Positions 23,724 through 28,911 of a stretch of DNA of 39,596 bases are shown in pieces (position 1 is the first letter of the stretch; every line of letters starts with the position of its first letter). The notes beneath the pieces were generated by a model, which saw only the letters and a list, made by a program, of their open reading frames with translations, was not told the DNA's origin and did no database searches. Origin of the DNA: a virus; the IMG/VR virus record IMGVR_UViG_3300028024_000018, positions 1-39,596 of that record; one strand, given 5' to 3'. The translations under genes and the position numbers were made by a program.

Positions 23724-23908
23724 ATTGCTTCGAATTCTTGTTGAAACGACCACGCATCGTTCGTGGTTTCGAACAGCAGGCGGACTTTCTGGGATTGGGG
23801 CCAAAGCTGTATCTCGACCGAAATCTTGTTCGCGAGCAGCCAACCAGCGATTGCGATACGGTTTTCCATGAACGCGTTCGCGCTCGTTGTGAGATACATC
23901 TTCGGCAT
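23720..23908 (-). CDS. Small FKL-box-like protein
   Basis: A 62-residue protein: [13 protein letters not shown], a helix with tryptophan ([10 protein letters not shown]), two strands ([16 protein letters not shown]) and [14 protein letters not shown]. The order strand, Trp-helix, strand, strand, acidic turn, aromatic helix is that of the FKL-box family, although the F-K-L itself reads F-Q-Q. It is the smallest complete example and may show the core fold. It is coupled to the next gene by a 4-bp overlap. A GCTAAATA element lies 37 bp upstream. Confidence 0.7.
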   Translation of the reverse strand: MPKMYLTTSANAFMENRIAIAGWLLANKISVEIQLWPQSQKVRLLFETTNDAWSFQQEFEAI

Positions 23909-23944
23909 GGGTGATAGCTTTTCGGCGTGATTGCCGGATACAAG

Positions 23945-23952
23945 TATTTAGC
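23945..23952 (-). promoter_or_regulatory. GCTAAATA element (leftward)
   Basis: The same 8-mer is found before portal, terS and the HNH-AP2 gene. It follows a GCACCA/TGGTGC hairpin (23955-23969). Candidate promoter part for the 23720-23908 gene pair. Confidence 0.4.
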
Positions 23953-24005
23953 CGCACCATGCTGGTGCATCTCGATTCAATCCACTTGGAATAACAGCTA
24001 GTGCT

Positions 24006-24236
24006 TCTCGAATTACCATCGAGCCTTTCCGTTTAGAATTTCTTGGAATTCTTCGCGAATGTCGCAAGCTCCCCATGTCAATTCGATGTAATACAATAGG
24101 GTGTAGACGTGATAGCGGTAATCTTCAATCGTATTTCGAGAAGAAGTTCTGAGAACAATCAATGAGTTGTTCCCGAAGAATTCCATGAGGTATTCGTGAA
24201 ATACTCCGATGAAGTATTCGCGAAGAAAAGCCTCGA
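24006..24236. other. Cluster of TTCnnGAA-type dyads, candidate origin or operator array
   Basis: Within 230 bp there are repeated variants of TTC-N-CGAA / TTCG-N-GAA, including TTCTCGAA near 24008, TTCGCGAA near 24053, TTCGAGAA near 24130, TTCCCGAA near 24172, TTCGTGAA near 24193 and TTCGCGAA near 24218. ATGARGTATTCGYGAA recurs with a 25-bp period (24186 and 24211). TTCTTCGCGAAT at 24051 is the inverted match of 24217-24228. Position beside the polymerase-like gene suggests an origin or operator. Part may instead be coding (24013-24186). Confidence 0.35.
24013..24186 (-). CDS. Hypothetical small protein (uncertain)
   Basis: A 57-codon frame from ATG 24186: [39 protein letters not shown], ending N-G-K-A-R-W. 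The composition looks protein-like and rich in aromatics. The frame is open to 24246 but only via TTG, and neither start has a good ribosome site. It overlaps the TTCnnGAA dyad cluster, so the repeats could be the real feature. Low confidence. Confidence 0.35.
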   Translation of the reverse strand: MEFFGNNSLIVLRTSSRNTIEDYRYHVYTLLYYIELTWGACDIREEFQEILNGKARW

Positions 24237-24328
24237 AGGCAATCAATTAGAAAAACAATAATGCTCTTTGGCATTAAAAAATTGCGCACTTCAGGTATTT
24301 GATGGATTTTCTGGCGCGCGCTATCCTG

Positions 24329-24336
24329 TATAAATA
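24329..24336 (+). promoter_or_regulatory. TATAAATA box of the candidate small RNA
   Basis: TATAAATA lies five bases before the first hairpin of the candidate RNA, a plausible -10 distance. Upstream -35 similarity is weak. The same TAAATA core precedes many other units in this phage. Confidence 0.4.
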
Positions 24337-24340
24337 CGAT

Positions 24341-24413
24341 GGGCGTGCAATGCGCCCGCTGTCATTATTTTTAGTGGTTCTTCGAGGGAAGCTGTGGTGG
24401 CTTCCCTCTTTTC
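24341..24413 (+). ncRNA. Candidate small regulatory RNA upstream of the polymerase-like gene
   Basis: About 70-75 bases with no frame. It opens with a 5-bp hairpin (GGGCG / CGCCC, 24341-24357). A single-stranded U-rich segment follows (24365-24377). It ends in a 9-bp terminator hairpin (GAGGGAAGC / GCTTCCCTC) with UUUU. The 13-base segment TTATTTTTAGTGG is perfectly complementary to CCACTAAAAATAA at 24494-24506, in the leader of the next gene. The layout of promoter, 5' hairpin, target-binding segment and terminator is that of a small RNA. Expression and action are inferred. Confidence 0.5.
24384..24412 (+). terminator. Intrinsic terminator of the candidate small RNA
   Basis: A perfect 9-bp stem (24384-24392 / 24400-24408) with a 7-base loop, followed by TTTT. 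It lies 100 bp before the polymerase-like gene. It would end a short upstream transcript or attenuate read-through. Confidence 0.75.
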
Positions 24414-24424
24414 ATTGGAATATT

Positions 24425-24444
24425 GCGAAATCCCGCTATTTCGC
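24425..24444 (+). repeat. Second hairpin in the polymerase leader region
   Basis: GCGAAAT / ATTTCGC, 7 bp with a 6-base loop, followed by TTATTTT. It may be a weak second terminator or a protein-binding site. GATAAATA (24462-24469) and TATAAG (24472) follow, with TTGCGT 16 bp before the latter, giving a possible promoter for the next gene. Confidence 0.45.
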
Positions 24445-24493
24445 TTATTTTGCGTCTGCTTGATAAATAATTATAAGAACCCGGCCTTACCAG

Positions 24494-24506
24494 CCACTAA
24501 AAATAA
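24494..24506 (+). promoter_or_regulatory. Leader segment complementary to the upstream small RNA
   Basis: CCACTAAAAATAA, ending 8 bases before the ATG at 24515, pairs perfectly with 24365-24377. The leader has no Shine-Dalgarno sequence. Pairing here would cover the translation initiation region. Confidence 0.55.
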
Positions 24507-24514
24507 AAATAATA

Positions 24515-25630
24515 ATGACGACAGCAGTCCTTTCAGGTACATACGTACCAAATCTCACAGATAAACATTATAAAGAGCGTACGCTCAAGCGCATTAAGTC
24601 CGCGTATGGCTGGGCATTAGCGGTATTGGGCGACGAACCGCGCGAATTAGCTAAAACTTGGATCGATGATCATCTCGGCCAACAGCAAAATCCGCTTTCC
24701 CAATGGCTCCGATCAAAACTACTGCGCTGCACAGATAATCACTTCTCGTTCGGCTCAGATAAAGCCGTTTGCAAAAAGTACGCGCTGAACCGAACCGGTG
24801 TCGATGAAGTACGGAAAATATTACAAGGCGCAGAACCAACACCCGCCAATGCGAAAATCGGCGCAGTTCAATCAGATACAGACGCCGTGTTCGACCTGAA
24901 GCTGGTTCAGTACTGGGTCACGCACGCATACGGTAAAGAGCTTGAAACCCTCGAATTCGAGTACACGGAGAAAGAGAGTGCCAGACTTTGGCATCCGCTG
25001 CAAAATCTTCGTAAGACCGCGAAAGAACAGGTCTGGAACGCAGCCGGCCTGAAATACAACTACGACATCAAGGCTTGCGCACCAACACTCATCCTCCAGC
25101 ACGCACAAGAACTGGGGATGGACGAGTACCTGTTCGGGATCAACGACTACTTGAAGAACACTGCTGACTTCCGCCAGCACATTTCAGCAATCGCAAACAT
25201 CCCTTTGAAAGACGCAAAGGTACTAGTCAACGCGTTGTTCTGCGGCGCACGACTTGGCGCAAGCAAGGAATTCGCGTTATTTGCTCTGGTTGATTTCGAT
25301 CGCGAGAAGATCACAGCATTGCAGAACGACGCACGCCTCACACAGCTACGTGAAGACATTAAGACCTGCTGGAAAGCAATCGAACCCTCTATGCCTGCAA
25401 TGCAGAACGCAAAGGGACGCAAGCTACCGCTCAACTCACGTCGTAAATGGAATCGCTATTTCGAATTGGAAAGACGTGTTCTGAATGTTGTTCGTGCAGA
25501 ACTGCAACAAGCAGGTATCAAGTGCTTTCTGGAACATGATGGATGGCGTTCTGACACAGCTCTAGATTTGATGCAATTGGAAGAGATTGTGTATAAAGAG
25601 ACCGGATACAGAATTACGATAGTTGCTTGA
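24515..25630 (+). CDS. Minimal single-subunit polymerase-like replicase/primase (putative)
   Basis: A 371-residue protein and the only replication candidate in the phage. Three blocks resemble palm-polymerase motifs in order. Motif A-like Y-N-Y-D-I-K-A-C-A-P-T-L-I-L-Q (181-195) carries Asp184. Motif B-like L-K-D-A-K-V-L-V-N-A-L-F-C-G-A-R-L-G (231-248) has a basic residue, Asn and Gly as in K...N...G. Motif C-like C-F-L-E-H-D-G-W-R-S-D (337-347) carries His-Asp. A conserved-looking helix E-L-E-R-R-V-L-N-V-V-R-A-E-L precedes motif C. No exonuclease, helicase or zinc domain is seen. It is not a reverse transcriptase (no YxDD). Polymerase is my inference from these motifs and genome context; the family is not named with certainty. 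Confidence 0.6.
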   Translation: MTTAVLSGTYVPNLTDKHYKERTLKRIKSAYGWALAVLGDEPRELAKTWIDDHLGQQQNPLSQWLRSKLLRCTDNHFSFGSDKAVCKKYALNRTGVDEVRKILQGAEPTPANAKIGAVQSDTDAVFDLKLVQYWVTHAYGKELETLEFEYTEKESARLWHPLQNLRKTAKEQVWNAAGLKYNYDIKACAPTLILQHAQELGMDEYLFGINDYLKNTADFRQHISAIANIPLKDAKVLVNALFCGARLGASKEFALFALVDFDREKITALQNDARLTQLREDIKTCWKAIEPSMPAMQNAKGRKLPLNSRRKWNRYFELERRVLNVVRAELQQAGIKCFLEHDGWRSDTALDLMQLEEIVYKETGYRITIVA

Positions 25631-25633
25631 AGA

Positions 25634-25662
25634 TTACCACAGCACCACTAACACCCTATTAT
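25634..25662 (+). promoter_or_regulatory. Sigma70-like promoter for the 25679 gene
   Basis: TTACCA (25634-25639), 17-bp spacer, TATTAT (25657-25662). The start site would fall about 8-10 bases before the ATG at 25679, giving an almost leaderless mRNA. No ribosome site is visible there. Confidence 0.45.
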
Positions 25663-25678
25663 ATTAGATCAAAACACC

Positions 25679-25909
25679 ATGCCAACACTCGAAGAACTTC
25701 AACGGCTATCGAAAGACGCAAGCTATTGGTTAGCCAACGACAAAGGCGCTATGAACGCCTTGATGATTCTGCAACACAAGATCGCGCAAAACGAGCCATT
25801 AGCGCAAACGCAGATTGACGGTTTGGAACGCATCAAACGCAAGCTAAACATGGCGCGTCTGGAAGCTTTCCGGCCTAAAGACATAGACTTTGATCACTGG
25901 CGCCGATAA
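25679..25909 (+). CDS. Small helical protein after the polymerase-like gene
   Basis: A 76-residue protein of unknown function: M-P-T-L-E-E-L-Q-R-L-S-K-D-A-S-Y-W-L-A-N-D-K-G-A-M-N-A-L-M-I-L-Q-H-K-I-A-Q-N-E-P-L. It looks wholly helical, with a basic patch (G-L-E-R-I-K-R-K-L-N-M-A-R-L) that could bind nucleic acid. It lies 48 bp downstream of the polymerase-like gene with its own possible promoter and no Shine-Dalgarno sequence. A replication accessory or regulator role is plausible by position only. Confidence 0.65.
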   Translation: MPTLEELQRLSKDASYWLANDKGAMNALMILQHKIAQNEPLAQTQIDGLERIKRKLNMARLEAFRPKDIDFDHWRR

Positions 25910-25910
25910 A

Positions 25911-25925
25911 CCTACAACATAAATA
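25911..25925 (+). promoter_or_regulatory. CCTACAACATAAATA element before the small-gene operon
   Basis: Identical 15-mer to 22828-22842 on the other strand, and 14 of its bases recur at 28922-28935. TTGATC lies 17 bp before TACAAC. The leader that follows forms GGGAGC/GCTCCC (25937-25954) before GGAG and the ATG at 25977. Probable promoter of the rightward operon. Confidence 0.5.
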
Positions 25926-25976
25926 TATACAACGATGGGAGCGCTGATGCTCCCCATTACGGAGAACAACAACAAC

Positions 25977-26222
25977 ATGACAACACTTCGATATCCTGCT
26001 TCATCATTAGAAGCATCAAAGCTCGCTCAGCAGTTACGCGATTGCGCGTTTCACCAAGGCTTCACGCATTACGACATCGACGTCGTAACCCACATTAGCA
26101 TTCACGAAAGCGGCGTTCAGATCGGCACTACCGAGATCGTGGCTCACTTCGTTGATGCATACGACGCGATAGAGTTCAATAAAGCTTTCAGCGCATGGCT
26201 AGCGTCAGGGGAACAACAATGA
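25977..26222 (+). CDS. FKL-box family small protein
   Basis: An 81-residue protein from ATG 25977, preceded by GGAG in the operon leader. A helix (A-S-K-L-A-Q-Q-L-R-D-C-A-F-H-Q-G-F) is followed by strands (Y-D-I-D-V-V-T-H-I-S-I-H, I-G-T-T-E-I-V-A-H-F) and D-A-Y-D-A-I-E-F-N-K-A-F-S-A-W-L, the family box with F-N-K in place of F-K-L. The last residues A-S-G-E-Q-Q are encoded by the ribosome site of the next gene, whose ATG overlaps the stop. First gene of the operon. Function unknown. Confidence 0.75.
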   Translation: MTTLRYPASSLEASKLAQQLRDCAFHQGFTHYDIDVVTHISIHESGVQIGTTEIVAHFVDAYDAIEFNKAFSAWLASGEQQ

Positions 26223-26665
26223 CAATCTTACCAACCACGTTAGCAGCCCTAAGTACGGTTGCTATCCTCTCTTACGCTTTCCAACGCACTTTGAAGCAAA
26301 CCTTCAGCAAGCGCACACAGACCGAGTTCTTCATAGACACTAGAACGGTTCCGTCCGAGCGGGTACTGGATGCGGTTTCATGGATCACGGACAACTTGGA
26401 ATGCGCCTATACGATTAAAACATACGAGTGCACACCGGAAGAGAAAGAGGCGCACACGTTCGAGTATGACAAATGGAAATTACTGCTCGACCTAAGAAAG
26501 AAGGCATACGGCGATGCAGCGTATTCGCCTCCGCACTGGATCGATCCCCCAAAACTCAAAGGAGGATATGCCGTAGTTGTCAATGACGATTCAGAAGCAC
26601 TCAAGCTGAAGCTGATGTTTAGCGACGTGCTGCAAGTTGCGCAAGCGTCAGGAGAACAACAATGA
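26219..26665 (+). CDS. FKL-box family protein with N-terminal membrane segment
   Basis: A 148-residue protein. The N-terminus (T-I-L-P-T-T-L-A-A-L-S-T-V-A-I-L-S-Y-A-F) is hydrophobic, a probable anchor or uncleaved signal, followed by basic residues. Then come a helix with Trp (V-L-D-A-V-S-W-I-T-D-N-L), a Lys/Glu-rich middle, strands (G-G-Y-A-V-V-V-N) and D-D-S-E-A-L-K-L-K-L-M-F-S-D-V-L. It ends with the A-S-G-E-Q-Q junction. It is the family's apparent membrane-bound member. Function unknown. Confidence 0.75.
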   Translation: MTILPTTLAALSTVAILSYAFQRTLKQTFSKRTQTEFFIDTRTVPSERVLDAVSWITDNLECAYTIKTYECTPEEKEAHTFEYDKWKLLLDLRKKAYGDAAYSPPHWIDPPKLKGGYAVVVNDDSEALKLKLMFSDVLQVAQASGEQQ

Positions 26666-26790
26666 ACACAGACTTACTAATTGTGTTGAGCATTGTTTCG
26701 TTCGTTTCGCTATGCAACGTGTTCGTATTCTGGCTTGCAAAAAAGCAAGGATTATTCGCTTTTGCGGCGTCCGGGAGCGAACAACAATGA
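26662..26790 (+). CDS. 42-residue single-pass membrane peptide
   Basis: M-N-T-D-L-L-I-V-L-S-I-V-S-F-V-S-L-C-N-V-F-V-F-W-L-A-K-K-Q-G, then a short tail ending S-G-S-E-Q-Q. One span covers residues 4-25, followed by K-K. Start and stop are both fused to neighbours by the ATGA junction module, which strongly supports translation despite its small size. It could be a lysis, superinfection-exclusion or regulator peptide. The sequence does not say which. Confidence 0.72.
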   Translation: MNTDLLIVLSIVSFVSLCNVFVFWLAKKQGLFAFAASGSEQQ

Positions 26791-26933
26791 CAGTACAAGA
26801 ACTAATCGACGCGCTTAACCTCCTACCGAAGGATGCAGTCGTACACCACTGCGGAGAGATGTGTGCATACGCCACCATTGGTGTGACGTACTTCGAGAAA
26901 GACAATGAAGTCTATCTGGAAAGTGACGCCTAA
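26787..26933 (+). CDS. 48-residue conserved-looking phage peptide
   Basis: M-T-V-Q-E-L-I-D-A-L-N-L-L-P-K-D-A-V-V-H-H-C-G-E-M-C-A-Y-A-T-I-G-V-T-Y. The T-V-Q-E-L-I-x-x-L-x-x-L-P-x-D-A-x-V opening is a pattern seen in many small phage proteins that form a helix plus strand. Its ATG lies within the stop of the preceding gene, in the third junction module. No family name; function unknown. Confidence 0.7.
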   Translation: MTVQELIDALNLLPKDAVVHHCGEMCAYATIGVTYFEKDNEVYLESDA

Positions 26934-26976
26934 CAAGAATAGAGCCGCACGATAAGCGGCACGGAGAATAACAAAG

Positions 26977-27342
26977 ATGAAAGCAAAAATTACAATTCAA
27001 GTTGCGCCAACTAGGTTCGAGAAAGACGAAAAGAGTCCAAGAGACACTTCGGTGTATAGGGCAAAGATACCACTGAGTCTAAGAAGCTCACCTACACCAG
27101 GCGAGGCTTTTACTCATGTGGAAGCAATCTATCGTTGGTGCGTCGAAAAATTTGGCCCTGACGTAATGAACAGCGGGTACAGCTTCAGTTCTCATGTTCG
27201 TGGAGTAACAGCCGAGTTTCACAAAGACGAACGCAAAATGGTTTGGATTAACGAGCCAACACGCGGTTGCGTAGATATCGACCTTCTTTTCTACAACGAC
27301 CAGTTTGAAGCTCTGTTCATCGATACTTGGTGCAACTTGTAA
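26977..27342 (+). CDS. FKL-box-related small protein
   Basis: A 121-residue protein with GGAG and AT-rich spacing before its ATG. Strand-rich N-terminus (K-A-K-I-T-I-Q-V-A-P-T-R-F), helix with Trp (H-V-E-A-I-Y-R-W-C-V-E-K-F-G-P-D-V), strands (V-D-I-D-L-L-F-Y) and an ending N-D-Q-F-E-A-L-F-I-D-T-W-C-N-L. The acidic turn and aromatic final helix fit the family, with F-I-D-x-W in place of F-K-L-x-W. It has no overlap with neighbours. Function unknown. Confidence 0.75.
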   Translation: MKAKITIQVAPTRFEKDEKSPRDTSVYRAKIPLSLRSSPTPGEAFTHVEAIYRWCVEKFGPDVMNSGYSFSSHVRGVTAEFHKDERKMVWINEPTRGCVDIDLLFYNDQFEALFIDTWCNL

Positions 27343-27355
27343 GGCGGGGGCAACA

Positions 27356-27586
27356 ATGACTGAGAAACACTGGGTAACGCTGTTCAGCATACCGCCGTAT
27401 GCTGAACAAGATCCCACTGCTTGGGTCGAGAAACAAAATCTTCGAACCGAGGCGATTAACATGGGCGCGGTCGATATGGTAGCTATGGGCGGAAGCTGCC
27501 CGCATCACAAGCGCTACGTCGCGTTCGCATTTACCAACGATGACGACGCAATGCTGTTCAAGCTCACGTTTTCACAGTACCTCTAA
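27356..27586 (+). CDS. FKL-box family small protein
   Basis: A 76-residue protein from ATG 27356 (GCGGGGGCAAC before it). M-T-E-K-H-W-V-T-L-F-S-I-P-P-Y, a helix (A-W-V-E-K-Q-N-L-R-T-E-A-I-N), strands (K-R-Y-V-A-F-A-F-T) and N-D-D-D-A-M-L-F-K-L-T-F-S-Q-Y-L at the extreme C-terminus. It is a textbook family member and shares F-K-L-x-[FW]-S-Q-Y-L with the next gene. Function unknown. Confidence 0.78.
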   Translation: MTEKHWVTLFSIPPYAEQDPTAWVEKQNLRTEAINMGAVDMVAMGGSCPHHKRYVAFAFTNDDDAMLFKLTFSQYL

Positions 27587-27646
27587 TCCTCCCGCCAAAC
27601 GCTTTCTCCCTGCATGTTAAATACGAACAACAAGGAGAAAGCAATC

Positions 27647-27928
27647 ATGCAAACATTCGAAGTAACTGTACATCCAAGCAAGTACGAAACGCTATGCGAG
27701 CTTCGCAAGTGGTGCGAAGAGAATACGCAAGAGTTTGACGATTCATTCGAGGACGCTGACGAGGCCGATTCCAGCGACCAAAAATACACAGTAGAGAAAG
27801 TACTGCACCTCCTAGACCAGTACAAACTAGGCTATGCAATGCGAATGGGTGAGCTCCCTGTGATGTTCTACTTCTTCAACGAAGTCGATTCAATCCACTT
27901 TAAGCTTCGGTGGAGCCAATACCTATGA
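27647..27928 (+). CDS. FKL-box family small protein
   Basis: A 93-residue protein from ATG 27647, with AAGGAG upstream and TTAAATA further up. Beta start (Q-T-F-E-V-T-V-H-P-S-K-Y-E-T-L), helix with Trp (C-E-L-R-K-W-C-E-E-N-T), acidic insert (D-D-S-F-E-D-A-D-E-A-D-S-S-D), strand V-M-F-Y-F-F-N and ending D-S-I-H-F-K-L-R-W-S-Q-Y-L. Identical final S-Q-Y-L to its neighbour. Stop fused with the next start (ATGA at 27925). Function unknown. Confidence 0.78.
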   Translation: MQTFEVTVHPSKYETLCELRKWCEENTQEFDDSFEDADEADSSDQKYTVEKVLHLLDQYKLGYAMRMGELPVMFYFFNEVDSIHFKLRWSQYL

Positions 27929-28149
27929 TCGATTGTTTCGTCTGCCATCACTGCGGCAAAGTCTGCAAGAGCATTGGAAAGTTTCACCGCTATCATGGCG
28001 ATGCTTGTCCGTACATCAACGTGAGTGCGAGCGAACGTGAAGCAATTTTTGAGAAGACTGGCCGACCATCGCTAGCACGCTATAGGACGATCCGGTACAA
28101 GGACTATGTTCAGGAATTGAGAGCGAAGCAGAACGCTAGCTCAGAATGA
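27925..28149 (+). CDS. Small zinc-finger-like protein
   Basis: A 74-residue protein. The N-terminal C-F-V-C-H-H-C-G-K-V-C-K-S-I-G-K-F-H-R-Y-H-G-D-A-C has C-x-x-C and H-x-x-H/C spacing like a C2H2-type finger, so it may bind one zinc and nucleic acid. The C-terminal half (P-S-L-A-R-Y-R-T-I-R-Y-K-D-Y-V-Q-E-L-R) is basic and helical. Last gene of the rightward operon, coupled to the family member before it by a 4-bp overlap, and followed at once by a terminator. A regulator role is plausible but not shown. Confidence 0.75.
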   Translation: MIDCFVCHHCGKVCKSIGKFHRYHGDACPYINVSASEREAIFEKTGRPSLARYRTIRYKDYVQELRAKQNASSE

Positions 28150-28150
28150 G

Positions 28151-28184
28151 AAAAAGCCCAGCAGGGTCTATTTGCTGGGCTTCT
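28151..28184. terminator. Bidirectional terminator between convergent small-gene operons
   Basis: AGCCCAGCA / TGCTGGGCT, 9 bp with a 9-base loop. Leftward transcripts get UUUUUC after the stem, a good intrinsic signal; rightward transcripts get UUCUU, weaker. It ends both the 25977 operon and the leftward 28892 unit. Confidence 0.82.
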
Positions 28185-28234
28185 TCAATGGAGAAACTTG
28201 TGCCATGACTAACACGCGTTCCTCTCTATTTATA
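28185..28234 (-). other. TATAAATA element and possible second short RNA or peptide
   Basis: On the minus strand TATAAATA (28227-28234) is followed by AGAGAGGAAC and, within 45 bases, the strong leftward terminator. Transcription from it would give a short RNA of about 65-70 bases. It contains a 12-codon frame (M-A-Q-V-S-P-L-K-K-P-S-K). This promoter-short RNA-terminator layout matches that at 24329-24413. Speculative. Confidence 0.3.
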
Positions 28235-28237
28235 CCA

Positions 28238-28594
28238 CTAGCACCACATGAGCTTGAACTGAACAGCAACCGTAGTCTCGCACGCTAATACACATCGGCA
28301 TTGCATTTCTGCCGGACGACTACAGTAGCCGGTGCTAAGTCGAATATTTGTGCTTGCCGTAAGTTTGTCGATGTGACCAGTTTTTGAATCGATTCCAATA
28401 TAGGTCTTGTGCTCGATCCATGAAGTTAGCTGCCACACGTTAGACTTCTTTCCCAGTCCGCAAGGCGCCCCGTATGTATCTTCGAGCCAAGCATATAGAT
28501 CGGCTATGTCTTTTATCTCATCCACATCGATAACTAGCTCTGTCACTTGCGGCTCTATCGAGGTGTGTTCTATTGTCTCAACTACTCTAAACAT
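28238..28594 (-). CDS. FKL-box family small protein
   Basis: A 118-residue protein from ATG 28594. It has strands (V-T-E-L-V-I-D-V), a helix with Trp (D-I-A-D-L-Y-A-W-L-E-D-T-Y-G), more strands (C-R-C-V-L-A-C-E) and the C-terminal T-V-A-V-Q-F-K-L-M-W-C. An upstream extension to 28639 would overlap the preceding gene without a ribosome site and is rejected. It lies 4 bp after the stop of the upstream family member and reads toward the bidirectional terminator. Function unknown. Confidence 0.75.
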   Translation of the reverse strand: MFRVVETIEHTSIEPQVTELVIDVDEIKDIADLYAWLEDTYGAPCGLGKKSNVWQLTSWIEHKTYIGIDSKTGHIDKLTASTNIRLSTGYCSRPAEMQCRCVLACETTVAVQFKLMWC

Positions 28595-28598
28595 TGCA

Positions 28599-28892
28599 TT
28601 ATTCCTGATCGTAGACGGAGTATTCGAAGCGCGCACCAAAGATCATCTTGAACATCAGCGCATGGTGCTCGTCGCCAAAGTCCCATGAAGGAAACTGCCA
28701 AGCCATCATTTGTTTGGTAATTTTGCGCGATTCGGCATCCCATACCATGTAATCGCCGATTTCGCTTTCATCAAGCCACTTATCGATTTGTTGTTGAAGC
28801 GCATACAGCGCTTGTCCCTCTTCCGTGAATAGCTGCACGCTTTTCGAAGCAGCGACGCTTGGTTGATATGTGAACAGGTGTCTTTCTTTCAT
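28599..28892 (-). CDS. FKL-box family small protein
   Basis: A 97-residue protein with AGGAG before its ATG. M-K-E-R-H-L-F-T-Y-Q-P, a helix with Trp (A-L-Q-Q-Q-I-D-K-W-L-D-E-S-E), strand (M-M-A-W-Q-F-P-S-W-D-F) and D-E-H-H-A-L-M-F-K-M-I-F-G-A-R-F-E-Y. The box reads F-K-M-x-F. It is the first gene of a two-gene leftward unit, transcribed from the divergent control region at 28912-28970. Function unknown. Confidence 0.77.
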   Translation of the reverse strand: MKERHLFTYQPSVAASKSVQLFTEEGQALYALQQQIDKWLDESEIGDYMVWDAESRKITKQMMAWQFPSWDFGDEHHALMFKMIFGARFEYSVYDQE

Positions 28893-28911
28893 GTTGTTTC
28901 TCCTTTTTTCG

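Larger units (their letters stand above)
26202..26790 (+). repeat. Three copies of a GCGTC-GG-GAACAACAATGA junction module
   Basis: At 26202-26222, 26645-26665 and 26767-26790 the end of one gene and the start of the next share GCGTC[A/C]GG, a purine-rich ribosome site, then GAACAACAATGA. Each fuses stop and start as ATGA. As a by-product, three unrelated proteins end S-G-E-Q-Q or S-G-S-E-Q-Q. Simpler relatives (GGAGAACAAC before 25977, GGGGGCAACAATGA before 27356) occur in the same operon. Confidence 0.85.

Noticed and set aside
23352-23960. A 202-codon frame instead of two small genes
   Set aside because: The upstream 79 codons overlap the 62-residue gene in another frame, and the ATGA fusion at 23720-23723 marks the true start.
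23620-23970. Overlapping 116-codon minus-strand frame
   Set aside because: It overlaps two better-supported coupled genes and has low-complexity basic composition.
24341-25630. Retron-like system (structured RNA plus reverse transcriptase)
   Set aside because: The protein has no YxDD or other reverse-transcriptase blocks; motif C reads H-D-G. The RNA and its inverted arms fit translational control better.
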